The translations under genes were made by a program, and so were the position numbers. The notes beneath the pieces are model-generated. The model saw only the letters and a program-made list of their open reading frames with translations. It had not been told where the DNA came from and ran no database searches. A DNA stretch of 64,000 nucleotides from Aquipseudomonas alcaligenes_A (lineage in GTDB: Bacteria; Pseudomonadota; Gammaproteobacteria; Pseudomonadales; Pseudomonadaceae): NCBI GenBank assembly GCA_048595745.1, contig CP184361.1; one strand, given 5' to 3'. Positions 42,803 to 51,875 of the stretch are shown here, piece by piece (position 1 is the stretch's first letter; each line of letters starts with the position of its first letter).

Positions 42803-42819
42803 ATTTCATCAGATGGAAT
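42803..42819. promoter_or_regulatory. Candidate NrtR operator
   Basis: Imperfect palindrome ATTTCATC-A-GATGGAAT (7 of 8 arm positions match), 35 bp before the pncA start. A half-site ATTCCATC recurs at 42740-42747 nearer nrtR. Position between repressor and its expected targets supports the call. Confidence 0.65.
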
Positions 42820-42854
42820 ATGTTGCCATCTCCAGGGCAACGAGGAATGCCAAG

Positions 42855-43499
42855 ATGAAAATCGCCAGCTTCGACGTCGATGCGCAAAAGGGCTTCACCC
42901 CGCTGTGCCCGGACGAGCTGCCGGTTCCCGGCGGCGATACCATCGCGCCAGCCCTCAACCAGCTGGCCGCGCGTGCCAGCCTGCGCCTGGGCAGCAAGGA
43001 TGCGCACAGCCCGCAAGCCGCCTGGGTGGCGCCGAGCCATGCGGAGATGCTCAAGCCGCTGCCGCTGGCCAATGCCGACCTGTCCTGGGTCAGCCACTGC
43101 GTGCCGGGCACGCCGGGCTTCGAGCTGCTCGACGAGCTGCCCGCGCCGCTGGACTACGACTACTTCGTGTGGAAAGGCGTGGAGCCGGACCTGCACCCCT
43201 ACGGCGCCTGCTACCACGACCTGGCCGAGAAGCGCAGCACGGGCGTCATCGAGTTTCTCCGGCACAATGACGTGAACCGCGTGCTGGTCGGCGGCCTGGC
43301 CCTGGATTACTGCGTGAAGACCACCGCCCTGCAACTGCGCCGCGCCGGCTTCACGGTGGATGTCTATCTGCCGGCCTGCCGGGCCATTGCCGACGATACC
43401 GCCAACAGCGCCTGCGCCGAGATGCGCGCCGCCGGCATCGCCCTGCACGCCAGCCTGGATGAGCTGGATGCCGCGCTGAACATGGATGGAGACAACTGA
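42855..43499 (+). CDS. pncA: Nicotinamidase / isochorismatase-family hydrolase
   Basis: Deamidates nicotinamide to nicotinate in NAD salvage (214 residues). The isochorismatase-fold triad is visible: Asp in ASFDVDAQKGF, Lys in YFVWKGVEPDLH, and nucleophile Cys in LALDYCVKTTAL. Metal-binding residues fall around GSKDAHS. The start at 42855 has GAGGAA upstream. The in-frame ATG at 42813 overlaps the operator. It is first gene of the pncA-pncB-nadE operon. Confidence 0.92.
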   Translation: MKIASFDVDAQKGFTPLCPDELPVPGGDTIAPALNQLAARASLRLGSKDAHSPQAAWVAPSHAEMLKPLPLANADLSWVSHCVPGTPGFELLDELPAPLDYDYFVWKGVEPDLHPYGACYHDLAEKRSTGVIEFLRHNDVNRVLVGGLALDYCVKTTALQLRRAGFTVDVYLPACRAIADDTANSACAEMRAAGIALHASLDELDAALNMDGDN

Positions 43500-43500
43500 G

Positions 43501-44694
43501 ATGACCGAGAGCGTATTCGCCGAGCGCATCGTGCAGAACCTGCTCGACACCGATTTCTACAAGCTGACGATGATGCAGGCGGTGCTGCACAACTACCCCA
43601 ATGCCGAGGTGGAATGGGAGTTCCGCTGCCGCAACGCCGAGGACCTGACGCCCTACCTGGCCGAGATCCGCTACCAGATCGAACGCCTGGCCGAACTGGA
43701 GGTGACCGCCGACCAGCTCGCCTTCCTCGAGCGCATCCCGTTCATGAAGCCGGACTTCATACGCTTCCTCGGCCTGTTCCGCTTCAACCCGCGTCACGTG
43801 CAGACCGGCATCGAGGATGGCCAGCTGTGCATCCGCCTGCGCGGTCCCTGGCTGCATGTGATTCTCTACGAGATCCCGCTGCTGGCGATCATCAGCGAGG
43901 TGCGCAACCGCTATCGCTACCGCGAAGTGCTGCTGGAGCAGGCCAGCGAGCGCCTGTACCAGAAACTCGACTGGCTCAGGGCCGAGGCTTCGGACAGCGA
44001 GCTGCAAGGCTTCCAGGTGGCCGACTTCGGCACCCGCCGGCGCTTCTCCTTCCGCGTGCAGGAGCAAATGGTGAAGATCATGAAGCGCGACTTCCCCGGG
44101 CGCTTCGTCGGCACCAGCAACGTGCACCTGGCGCGCGAGCTGGACCTCAAGCCGATAGGTACCATGGCCCACGAATGGCTGATGGCCCACCAGCAGCTCG
44201 GCCCGCGCCTGATCGACAGCCAGATCGCCGCGCTGGACTGCTGGGTGCGCGAATACCGCGGCCTGCTCGGCATCGCCCTGACCGACTGCATCACCATGGA
44301 TGCCTTCCTGCGCGACTTCGATCTGTACTTCGCCAAGCTGTTCGACGGCCTGCGCCATGACTCCGGCGATCCGCTGCAGTGGGCGGAGAAGGCTATTGCC
44401 CACTACGAGAAGCTCGGCATCGACCCCATGAGCAAGACCCTGGTGTTCTCCGACGGCCTCGATTTCGAGAAGTCGCTGCAGCTCTACCGTGCACTTTGCG
44501 GGCGTATCCACGTAAGCTTCGGCATTGGCACCAAGCTGACCTGCGATATACCGGGCGTCGAGCCGATGAACATCGTGATCAAGATGACGGCCTGCAACGG
44601 CCAGCCGGTGGCCAAGATTTCCGACGCACCGGGCAAGACCCAGTGCCGCGACGAGAACTTCGTCAGCTACCTGAAACATGTTTTCCGTGTCTGA
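43501..44694 (+). CDS. pncB: Nicotinate phosphoribosyltransferase
   Basis: Joins nicotinate and PRPP to nicotinate mononucleotide in the Preiss-Handler pathway (397 residues). Family signatures are NLLDTDFYKLTMMQAVLHNYP, the active-site stretch FVGTSNVHLARELDLKPIGTMAHEW, and the phosphate-binding HVSFGIGTKLTCD. The start one base after the pncA stop is preferred over the in-frame ATG at 43486. It takes its substrate from PncA, and its product normally goes to NadD, then NadE, which is next. Confidence 0.96.
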   Translation: MTESVFAERIVQNLLDTDFYKLTMMQAVLHNYPNAEVEWEFRCRNAEDLTPYLAEIRYQIERLAELEVTADQLAFLERIPFMKPDFIRFLGLFRFNPRHVQTGIEDGQLCIRLRGPWLHVILYEIPLLAIISEVRNRYRYREVLLEQASERLYQKLDWLRAEASDSELQGFQVADFGTRRRFSFRVQEQMVKIMKRDFPGRFVGTSNVHLARELDLKPIGTMAHEWLMAHQQLGPRLIDSQIAALDCWVREYRGLLGIALTDCITMDAFLRDFDLYFAKLFDGLRHDSGDPLQWAEKAIAHYEKLGIDPMSKTLVFSDGLDFEKSLQLYRALCGRIHVSFGIGTKLTCDIPGVEPMNIVIKMTACNGQPVAKISDAPGKTQCRDENFVSYLKHVFRV

Positions 44695-44704
44695 GGACCC
44701 CGCC

Positions 44705-45532
44705 ATGAGCAACCGCCAAGCCGAAATCGCCGCCGCACTCGACGTCGTGCCGCCCTTTGCCGACGAAGCCGCCCTGGTGGCGGAAGTCGAGCGGCGCAAG
44801 CGCTTCATCAAGAACTGCCTGAAGAACTCCGGCCTCAAAGTCCTGGTGCTGGGCATCAGCGGCGGCGTCGACTCCACCACCGCCGGGCGCCTGGCCCAGC
44901 TGTCGGTCGAGGAGCTGCGTGCCGAGACCGGTGATTCGGGCTATCGCTTTATCGCCGTACGCCTGCCGCATGACACCCAGCACGACGAGCACGACGCCCA
45001 GGACTCGCTGAAATTCATCCGCGCCGACGAAAACGACACGGTCAACATCGCCGCCAGCGTGCGCGGCCTGGGCGAGCAGGTCGCGCACCTGCAGAAGCTA
45101 AGCGAAGCCCGTCGCGACTTCGTCAACGGCAATATCAAGGCACGCATCCGCATGGTCGCCCAGTTCGCCATCGCCAACGCCAACAACGGCCTGGTAATCG
45201 GCACCGACCACGCCGCTGAGGCAGTGATGGGCTTCTTCACCAAGTTCGGCGACGGTGCCTGCGACCTCGCCCCGCTGTCCGGTCTGGTCAAGGGCCAGGT
45301 GCGTGCCATCGCCCAGTATCTGGGGGCGCCGCAGCACCTGGTAATGAAAACGCCAACCGCCGACCTGGAAGAGCTGCGCCCCGGCAAGCCGGACGAGGAG
45401 GCTCACGGCGTGACCTACGCCGAGATCGACGCCTTCCTGCATGGTCAGCCGGTCAGCGAGGCCGCCTACGCCACCATCGTGCGCACCTATGACAACACCC
45501 GGCACAAGCGCGAGCTGCCACTGGCGCCCTGA
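44705..45532 (+). CDS. nadE: NH3-dependent NAD synthetase
   Basis: Amidates deamido-NAD to NAD using ammonia and ATP (275 residues). The PP-loop is LGISGGVDSTTAGRLAQ. There is no N-terminal glutaminase domain, so it is the ammonia-dependent form. Other landmarks are IGTDHAAEAVMGFFTKFGDG and KTPTADLEELRPGKPDEEA. It is last in the salvage operon, 10 bp after pncB, and followed by a terminator. A nadD2 gene, which sits in the equivalent P. aeruginosa operon, is not present here. Confidence 0.96.
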   Translation: MSNRQAEIAAALDVVPPFADEAALVAEVERRKRFIKNCLKNSGLKVLVLGISGGVDSTTAGRLAQLSVEELRAETGDSGYRFIAVRLPHDTQHDEHDAQDSLKFIRADENDTVNIAASVRGLGEQVAHLQKLSEARRDFVNGNIKARIRMVAQFAIANANNGLVIGTDHAAEAVMGFFTKFGDGACDLAPLSGLVKGQVRAIAQYLGAPQHLVMKTPTADLEELRPGKPDEEAHGVTYAEIDAFLHGQPVSEAAYATIVRTYDNTRHKRELPLAP

Positions 45533-45543
45533 GGCAAGCAACG

Positions 45544-45572
45544 AAAAAGCCGGGCGATTGCCCGGCTTTTTT
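45544..45572. terminator. Bidirectional terminator between nadE and dcd
   Basis: Stem AAAAGCCGGGC / GCCCGGCTTTT with a 4-base loop, flanked by A and T runs. Confidence 0.88.
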
Positions 45573-45586
45573 CTGTCCCGACGCCA

Positions 45587-46153
45587 TCAGGCCTTGGGCA
45601 GAGTCACACCCGTCTGGCCCTGGTACTTGCCGCCACGGTCGGCGTAGGACACTTCACAGGCCTCGTCGGACTGCAGGAACAGCATCTGCGCCACGCCCTC
45701 GTTGGCGTAGATCTTCGCCGGCAGGTTGGTGGTATTGGAGAACTCCAGCGTCACGTGACCTTCCCACTCCGGCTCCAGCGGGGTGACGTTGACGATGATG
45801 CCGCAGCGCGCGTAGGTGCTCTTGCCCAGGCAGATGGTCAGCACGTCACGCGGGATACGGAAGTACTCGACGGTACGGGCCAGGGCAAAGGAGTTCGGCG
45901 GAATGATGCAGACGTCGCTGTTGATGTCGACGAAGCTTTTCTCGTCGAAGTTCTTCGGGTCGACCACCGCCGAGTGGATGTTGGTGAACACCTTGAATTC
46001 GGCAGCGCAGCGCACGTCGTAGCCATAGCTGGAGACGCCGTAGGAGATCACCCGGCTGTCGTCGGCACCACGGATCTGGCGCTCGACGAAGGGCTCGATC
46101 ATCCCGTGTTCCTGGGCCATGCGGCGAATCCACTTGTCCGATTTGATGCTCAT
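45587..46153 (-). CDS. dcd: dCTP deaminase
   Basis: Converts dCTP to dUTP, the main route to dTTP precursors in enteric-like bacteria (188 residues, homotrimer). Active-site motifs are LGKSTYARCGIIVNVTPLEPEWEGHVTLEFSN split as KSTYAR (substrate loop) and EPEWEGHVTLE (catalytic Glu). The C-terminus YQGQTGVTLPKA is typical. The start at 46153 (MSIKSDKWIRRMAQEHG) is the family start. It is convergent with nadE and upstream of apbC/metG as in P. aeruginosa, apart from the extra gene in between. Confidence 0.96.
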   Translation of the reverse strand: MSIKSDKWIRRMAQEHGMIEPFVERQIRGADDSRVISYGVSSYGYDVRCAAEFKVFTNIHSAVVDPKNFDEKSFVDINSDVCIIPPNSFALARTVEYFRIPRDVLTICLGKSTYARCGIIVNVTPLEPEWEGHVTLEFSNTTNLPAKIYANEGVAQMLFLQSDEACEVSYADRGGKYQGQTGVTLPKA

Positions 46154-46299
46154 GGCAGGCGTCCTGAAAGCAGTGGTTGAAAAATGATCGCGCATCTTAC
46201 CGGTCACCAGGGCATCCAGCAAAGGGGCGCGGGCGAGTCGACGGGCAGCTCAGCCATCGTTAGGCTGTGCGCCTTTTCCAGTGCGCCACGGATGACCAC

Positions 46300-46788
46300 A
46301 TGTTCAGAAACCTGACACCCCTGCTCTACCTGAAGCTCAGATCACAGAGTATCAGCGGCCTGCACCTGCCTTCCGGCATGGCCTTCGACGAACCGCCCGT
46401 CCTGGCACTGCAGACCATCAAGGGCAAGCGCGAGGCCATTGCCGTTGGCCACGCTGCTGCAAAGCTGCAGGGGCAACCACAGGTGGAGATACTCAACGGT
46501 TTCGACCACCCGCGCACACTGCTGGCGGACTTCGCTGTTGCGGAGAAGACCCTGCAACTGCTCGTACGCCAGATCGCAGGGAAAACCTTTCTCAAGCCGG
46601 AAGTGGTGTTACATCCGCTCGAGCACCTGGAGGGAGGACTGACGCAGGTGGAGCGGCGCGGTCTCTATGAACTTTGTCACTGTGCCGGCGCGAGAAAAAT
46701 CCACCTATGGGTCGGTCGCGAGCTCACCCTTGAGGAACTGCGCGCGCGGCAGTTCCCCACAGACGGCGGAACCCTGCTGACGCCCTGA
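46300..46788 (+). CDS. Solo MreB N-terminal-domain-like protein
   Basis: Small protein of 162 residues resembling the first third of the actin homologue MreB. The parallels run in order: DEPPVLAL with MreB NEPSVVAI, IAVGHAAAKLQGQP with VAVGTEAKRMLGRTP, LADFAVAEKTLQLLV with IADFSVCEKMLQYFI, and TQVERRGLYE...AGARKIHL with TQVERRAIRE...AGAREVFL. The DLGTANT phosphate-binding loop is replaced by LRSQSISGL, and the second lobe is absent, so it should not bind ATP or polymerise like MreB. The reading frame is intact. An alternative GTG start at 46267 is possible. Function unknown; it may interact with MreB. Confidence 0.75.
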   Translation: MFRNLTPLLYLKLRSQSISGLHLPSGMAFDEPPVLALQTIKGKREAIAVGHAAAKLQGQPQVEILNGFDHPRTLLADFAVAEKTLQLLVRQIAGKTFLKPEVVLHPLEHLEGGLTQVERRGLYELCHCAGARKIHLWVGRELTLEELRARQFPTDGGTLLTP

Positions 46789-46792
46789 GGCG

Positions 46793-47887
46793 TCAGTCGT
46801 CGCTGATCTCGATGGTCGGCATGGCCGATGCCCCCAGCCCTGCCAGAGCGATACGCGCACCGACGCTGCGCGCCATCTCCTGGTAGATCATGGCGATCTG
46901 GCTCTCGGTATCGGCCACCACGGTCGGCTTGCCACCGTCGGCCTGCATGCGGATGGCCATCGACAGCGGCAAGGATGCCAGCAGGTCGACGCCGTACTGG
47001 GCCGCCAGTTTCTCGCCACCACCCTCGCCGAACAGGTGCTCGGCATGGCCGCAATTGCTGCAGATATGCACGGCCATGTTCTCCACCACGCCGAGCACCG
47101 GGATATTGACCTTGCGGAACATCTCCACGCCCTTCCTGGCGTCGAGCAAGGCCAGGTCCTGCGGGGTGGTGACGATCACTGCGCCGGCCACCGGCACCTT
47201 CTGCGCCAGGGTCAGCTGGATGTCACCGGTGCCCGGCGGCATGTCGACGATCAGGTAGTCCAGGTCGTCCCAGGCGGTCTGGGTCACCAGCTGCAGCAGC
47301 GCGCCGGAAACCATCGGCCCGCGCCACACCACCGGCGTGTTGTCGTCGGTGAGGAAGGCCATGGACATCACCTGCACGCCGTGGGCCTCCAGCGGCACGA
47401 AATACTTCTGGTCGCGCACCCTGGGCCGCGTCCCTTCCGGGATGCCGAACATGATGCCCTGGCTGGGGCCGTAGATATCCGCGTCGAGAATGCCAACCCG
47501 GGCGCCCTCGCGAGCCAGCGCCAGCGCCAGGTTCGCGGCAGTGGTGGACTTGCCCACCCCGCCCTTGCCGGAGGCCACGGCGATGATGTTCTTCACCCCG
47601 GTCAGCGCCGGCACCTGCTCCTGGGCCTTGTGCGCGGCGATGGCCACATCCACCTGCACCTTGGCCGACTCCACGCCATCCAGGCCTTCCAGGGCCATCT
47701 GCAGCATCTGCGCCCAGCCGTTCTTGAACAGCCCGGCGGCGTAGCCCAGCTCCAGGCGCACGGCGACCTTGCCGCCCTGGATATCGACTTCGCGCAGGCA
47801 GCCGGCGGAGACCGGGTCCTGGTTCAGGTGGGGGTCGGTGAACTGACGCAGGCGGGCTTCGACCGCTTCGCGGGTGACGGCGCTCAT
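46793..47887 (-). CDS. apbC: Iron-sulfur cluster carrier ApbC (Mrp family)
   Basis: P-loop ATPase of 364 residues that carries and delivers [4Fe-4S] clusters. It has an N-terminal DUF59/MIP18-like domain (about 5-85), a deviant Walker A ASGKGGVGKSTTAANLA, and the cluster-binding CxxC in VHICSNCGHAEHLFGEGGG. It is divergent from metG, and its stop is 5 bp from that of the convergent MreB-like gene. Confidence 0.96.
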   Translation of the reverse strand: MSAVTREAVEARLRQFTDPHLNQDPVSAGCLREVDIQGGKVAVRLELGYAAGLFKNGWAQMLQMALEGLDGVESAKVQVDVAIAAHKAQEQVPALTGVKNIIAVASGKGGVGKSTTAANLALALAREGARVGILDADIYGPSQGIMFGIPEGTRPRVRDQKYFVPLEAHGVQVMSMAFLTDDNTPVVWRGPMVSGALLQLVTQTAWDDLDYLIVDMPPGTGDIQLTLAQKVPVAGAVIVTTPQDLALLDARKGVEMFRKVNIPVLGVVENMAVHICSNCGHAEHLFGEGGGEKLAAQYGVDLLASLPLSMAIRMQADGGKPTVVADTESQIAMIYQEMARSVGARIALAGLGASAMPTIEISDD

Positions 47888-48091
47888 GGGGCAACTCCGA
47901 AAGGCTGAGCAAAACAGGCGGGCATCTTACCGTAGGGTGGAAAACCACCGCAGGTCTTTTCCACCGCAAGCTCCGTCCGGAGGAAAATGCGGTTCGGTTT
48001 TCCTCCGTACACCCGGCCCCGCGGATGAAAAAAACCTTCCGCGCCTATATAGTGGCCGACTTCCCTCGTAACACCCGATGGCCCGATCACC

Positions 48092-50128
48092 ATGTCCGAA
48101 GCCCGCAAGATTCTCGTCACCAGCGCCCTGCCCTACGCCAATGGCTCGATTCACCTCGGCCACATGCTCGAGTACATCCAGACCGACATGTGGGTGCGCT
48201 TCCAGAAGCTGCGCGGCAACCAGGCCGTGTACGTCTGCGCCGACGATGCCCACGGTTCGGCCATCATGCTGCGCGCCGAGAAGGAGGGCATCACGCCCGA
48301 GCAGCTGATCGACAACGTGCGTGCCGAGCACATGGCCGACTTCGCCGACTTCGGCGTGGCCTTCGACAACTACCACTCGACCCACTCGGACGAGAACCGC
48401 GAGCTGTCCGCGTCGATCTACCTGGCGCTGCGCGACAAGGGCCATATTGCCACCCGCGCGGTGACCCAGTACTTCGACCCCGAGAAGGGCATGTTCCTCG
48501 CTGACCGCTTCATCAAGGGCACCTGCCCCAAGTGCGCGGCCGAGGACCAGTACGGCGACAACTGCGAGAAGTGCGGCGCCACCTACGAGCCCACCGAACT
48601 GAAGAACCCGCGCTCGGCCATCTCCGGCGCCGTGCCGGTGCTCAGGGAGTCCAAGCACTTCTTCTTCAAGCTGCCGGACTTCGAGGCCATGCTCAAGCAG
48701 TGGACCCGCAGCGGCGCCCTGCAGGAAGCGGTGGCCAACAAGATCGCCGAATGGCTCGACGGCGGCCTGCAGGAGTGGGACATCTCCCGCGACGCGCCCT
48801 ACTTCGGCTTCGAGATCCCCGACGAGCCGGGCAAGTACTTCTACGTCTGGCTGGACGCGCCGATCGGCTACATGGCCAGCTTTAAAAATCTGTGCTCCAA
48901 GCGCCCGGAACTGGACTTCGACGCCTTCTGGGGCAAGGACTCCACCGCCGAGCTGTACCACTTCATCGGCAAGGACATCGTCAACTTCCACGCCCTGTTC
49001 TGGCCGGCCATGCTCGAAGGCGCCGGCTACCGCAAGCCCACCGCGGTCAACGTGCACGGCTACCTGACGGTCAACGGCCAGAAGATGTCCAAGTCGCGTG
49101 GTACCTTTATCAAGGCGCGCACCTACCTGGACCACCTGAACCCGGAATACCTGCGCTACTACTACGCGTCCAAGCTGGGCCGTGGTGTCGACGACCTCGA
49201 CCTCAACCTCGAAGACTTCGTGCAGAAGGTCAACTCCGACCTGGTCGGCAAGGTGGTCAACATCGCCAGCCGCTGCGCCGGCTTTATCCATAAGGGCAAC
49301 AATGGGGTTCTCGTAGACGCCAACCCCGAGCCGGAGCTGTGGGCCGCCTTCCAGGCCGCCGCGCCGAGCATCGCCGAAGCCTACGAGGCGCGCGACTTCG
49401 CCCGCGCCATGCGCGAGATCATGGCCCTGGCCGATCGCGCCAACGCCTGGATCGCCGACAAGGCGCCCTGGGCACTGAACAAGGTCGAGGGCAAGCAGGC
49501 CGAGGTGCAGGAAATCTGCGCCCTGGGCGTCAACCTGTTCCGCCAGCTGGTGATCCTGCTCAAACCCGTGCTGCCCAAGCTGGCGGCCGACGCCGAGGCC
49601 TTCCTCAACGTCGCCCCGCTGACCTGGCATGATCTGGCCACCCCGCTGGCCAACCATCAGCTGAACCCGTTCAACCCGCTGCTGACCCGTATCGAACCCG
49701 CGAAGATCGACGCCATGACCGAAGCCTCCAAGGAAGACCTCGCCGCCGAAGCCAGCAAGCCGCAGGGCAATGGCGAACTGACCAAGGACCCGCTGGCCGC
49801 CGAGATCAACTTCGACGCCTTCGCCGCCGTGGACCTGCGTATCGCCCTGATCGAGAAGTGCGAGTTCGTCGAGGGCGCCGACAAGCTGCTGCGCCTGTCG
49901 CTGGATATCGGAGACGAGAAGCGCAACGTGTTCTCCGGCATCAAGTCCGCCTACCCGGACCCGAGCAAGCTGGAAGGCCGCCTGACCCTGTACGTGGCCA
50001 ACCTGGCCCCGCGCAAGATGAAGTTCGGCGTCAGCGAAGGCATGGTCCTGGCCGCCGGCCCCGGCGGTGAGGAAATCTACCTGCTCAGCCCGGACAGCGG
50101 CGCCAAGCCGGGTCAGCGCGTCAAGTAA
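48092..50128 (+). CDS. metG: Methionyl-tRNA synthetase
   Basis: Class I synthetase of 678 residues that charges both tRNA-Met species. The HIGH box is in YANGSIHLGHMLEY. A four-cysteine zinc knuckle (CPKCAAEDQYGDNCEKCG) marks the MetRS1 type. KMSKS is in NGQKMSKSRGT. The C-terminal EMAP-II/Trbp111-like dimerisation and tRNA-binding domain covers about 575-678 (INFDAFAAVDLRIALIEKCE). It is divergent from apbC, as in other pseudomonads. Confidence 0.97.
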   Translation: MSEARKILVTSALPYANGSIHLGHMLEYIQTDMWVRFQKLRGNQAVYVCADDAHGSAIMLRAEKEGITPEQLIDNVRAEHMADFADFGVAFDNYHSTHSDENRELSASIYLALRDKGHIATRAVTQYFDPEKGMFLADRFIKGTCPKCAAEDQYGDNCEKCGATYEPTELKNPRSAISGAVPVLRESKHFFFKLPDFEAMLKQWTRSGALQEAVANKIAEWLDGGLQEWDISRDAPYFGFEIPDEPGKYFYVWLDAPIGYMASFKNLCSKRPELDFDAFWGKDSTAELYHFIGKDIVNFHALFWPAMLEGAGYRKPTAVNVHGYLTVNGQKMSKSRGTFIKARTYLDHLNPEYLRYYYASKLGRGVDDLDLNLEDFVQKVNSDLVGKVVNIASRCAGFIHKGNNGVLVDANPEPELWAAFQAAAPSIAEAYEARDFARAMREIMALADRANAWIADKAPWALNKVEGKQAEVQEICALGVNLFRQLVILLKPVLPKLAADAEAFLNVAPLTWHDLATPLANHQLNPFNPLLTRIEPAKIDAMTEASKEDLAAEASKPQGNGELTKDPLAAEINFDAFAAVDLRIALIEKCEFVEGADKLLRLSLDIGDEKRNVFSGIKSAYPDPSKLEGRLTLYVANLAPRKMKFGVSEGMVLAAGPGGEEIYLLSPDSGAKPGQRVK

Positions 50129-50177
50129 TCATCTCCACCAGCACGGACGCTGCAATGACACCACGGATGGCTGCACC

Positions 50178-50202
50178 GCAGTCGGCCTCGCATGCCGACT
50201 GC
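50178..50202 (+). terminator. Hairpin downstream of metG
   Basis: Perfect 9-bp stem GCAGTCGGC / GCCGACTGC with a 7-base loop, 50 bp after the metG stop. There is no T-tract, so intrinsic termination is doubtful. The rest of the 321-bp gap (50129-50449) shows no credible gene or promoter to my reading. Confidence 0.35.
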
Positions 50203-50449
50203 GCAGAGCGGCACACCACACGCACCCGCATCGCGCACTGGCCGATAGCACCGGGACACCTGAGTCCGGTGGAGATCGCGGTCGCCCCTGGCCAACTATC
50301 CAGGTGCTGGCCTGTATCTCCGGCGGGCAGTCCTGCGGCGCGAGCACGCGCCGGTGACAGCCGGCTCGTCGCCCCGCGCCCCTCCGCTCAGCTGTTGCGC
50401 CCGGCCGCCTGCCGTGCCGCTCCCCATGCCACTCGAAACGAGACACTGG

Positions 50450-50755
50450 ATGAAGAAGTCTGAACTCGTCACCACCTGCGTCATTTCTGGCGGGGTGCTG
50501 CTGGCCGCCCTACACCATGGCACCGTCTATCGGGACCAGTACCGTACCCGGGCGGAGTGTGAAGCCGACTGGGGGCGTTACTCAGGCTACTGCCAGGAGG
50601 AAAGCACTGGTGGCTCAGGCTATCGCTACTACGGTCCCAGCTACGAGTCCGGCGCTCGCCCGCGCACACTTGAGCCGCGCAAGGTGGCCGCTCGCGAGAC
50701 CATCAAACGCAGTGGCTTCGGTTTCAGCGGCGCCCGCTTTTCGGCAGGCGGCTGA
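50450..50755 (+). CDS. DUF1190 (YgiB-like) small membrane-anchored protein
   Basis: Protein of 101 residues with an N-terminal hydrophobic segment (about 5-22) and a Tyr/Gly/Ser-rich, low-complexity C-terminal half. It has a conserved-looking cysteine pair in RTRAECEADW and YSGYCQEES, the pattern of DUF1190/YgiB-type proteins. YgiB itself is a lipoprotein; no lipobox is visible here. The stop overlaps the next start by one base (TGATG), coupling it to the ATP-grasp gene, just as ygiB precedes ygiC in E. coli. Function unknown; it could be the substrate that the ATP-grasp enzyme modifies. Confidence 0.7.
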   Translation: MKKSELVTTCVISGGVLLAALHHGTVYRDQYRTRAECEADWGRYSGYCQEESTGGSGYRYYGPSYESGARPRTLEPRKVAARETIKRSGFGFSGARFSAGG

Positions 50756-51870
50756 TGCGCAGAATCGATTTTTTGCCCCGCCCGCACTGGCGCCAGCAGT
50801 GCGAAGACCTGGGCTTCACCTTTCACAGCATCGACGGCACTTACTGGGATGAGTCCGCCGCCTACGAGTTGACGTTGACCCAGGTCGAAACGCTCGAAAC
50901 CGCGGCAGAGGAACTGCATCAGCTGTACATGGAGGCCGTGGAATGGGTGATCGAAACGCGTCATTTCGCCCCGTTCGCACTGCCTCCGGCTGCTGAAGCG
51001 CTGATCACCGAGGCCTGGGCTCGACGCGAACCGGCACTGTATGGCCGCTTCGATTTCTCCTGGAGCGGCCAGGGACAGCCGAAGCTGCTGGAATACAACG
51101 CCGACACCCCCACCGGACTGCTGGAAGCCAGCGTGGTGCAGTGGTACTGGCTGCGCGATGTGCTACCCGCTGCCGATCAGTTCAACTCGCTGCATGAGAA
51201 GCTGATCGAGCGGTGGCGCCAGATTGGCAAAGGGCGGGTACATTTCGCCGCCATCGAAGGCCACGAGGAGGACACCGGCAACGTTCTCTACCTTCTGGAT
51301 GTGGCGCACCAGGCGGGGCTTGCAACGCACTACCTCCCCATCGAGGCTATCGGCTACGACACGCAGCGGCGCGCCTTCGTGGATCAGCATGCACACGTCA
51401 TTGAGCACTGCTTCAAGCTGTATCCATGGGAATGGCTGCTCCAGGACGAGTTCGGCGCTCACATCGCCGAGAGCGGCATACTCTTTCAGGAGCCGGCCTG
51501 GAAGCTGCTGATGTCGAGTAAAGCCATGCTGCCAATCCTCTGGGAGCGCAACCCGGGCCACCCCAACCTGTTACCCGCAAGCTTTGCCGCCGACCTGCCT
51601 GAGCCCTACGTGCGCAAACCGCTGTATGCGCGCGAGGGACAGAACATCCAGATCATTGGTGCCGGGCAGCGCCTCGAAAGCGATGGACCTCATGCCAACG
51701 ACGCCTGCATCTATCAAGGCTATGCACCGCTGCCGAGATTTGGCGACAGCTACACGGTGCTGGGTTGCTGGATGGTGGGGGACCAGGCCGCGGGGCTTGG
51801 TATCCGCGAGGACGCCACCCCCATCACCCGCGACAGCAGCCGCTTCCTCCCCCACTACTTCATCGAGTGA
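50755..51870 (+). CDS. ATP-grasp ligase, glutathionylspermidine synthase-like (YgiC family)
   Basis: Predicted carbon-nitrogen ligase of 371 residues with the circularly permuted ATP-grasp fold of glutathionylspermidine synthase C-domains. Landmarks are LLEYNADTPTGLLEAS (nucleotide/metal site), SGILFQEPAWKLLMSSKAMLPILWERN, YVRKPLYAREGQNIQI, and IYQGYAPLP. It lacks the amidase domain of true E. coli Gsp synthase/amidase. YgiC-type proteins make amide bonds to an unknown amine or peptide. It is flanked by DUF1190 and DUF350 genes, an association seen in many proteobacteria and thought to represent a peptide- or envelope-modifying system. Confidence 0.83.
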   Translation: MRRIDFLPRPHWRQQCEDLGFTFHSIDGTYWDESAAYELTLTQVETLETAAEELHQLYMEAVEWVIETRHFAPFALPPAAEALITEAWARREPALYGRFDFSWSGQGQPKLLEYNADTPTGLLEASVVQWYWLRDVLPAADQFNSLHEKLIERWRQIGKGRVHFAAIEGHEEDTGNVLYLLDVAHQAGLATHYLPIEAIGYDTQRRAFVDQHAHVIEHCFKLYPWEWLLQDEFGAHIAESGILFQEPAWKLLMSSKAMLPILWERNPGHPNLLPASFAADLPEPYVRKPLYAREGQNIQIIGAGQRLESDGPHANDACIYQGYAPLPRFGDSYTVLGCWMVGDQAAGLGIREDATPITRDSSRFLPHYFIE

Positions 51871-51875
51871 TCGCC

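Noticed and set aside
47927..49657. Open frame of 576 codons on the minus strand opposite metG
   Set aside because: Shadow of metG; no motif and no plausible start.
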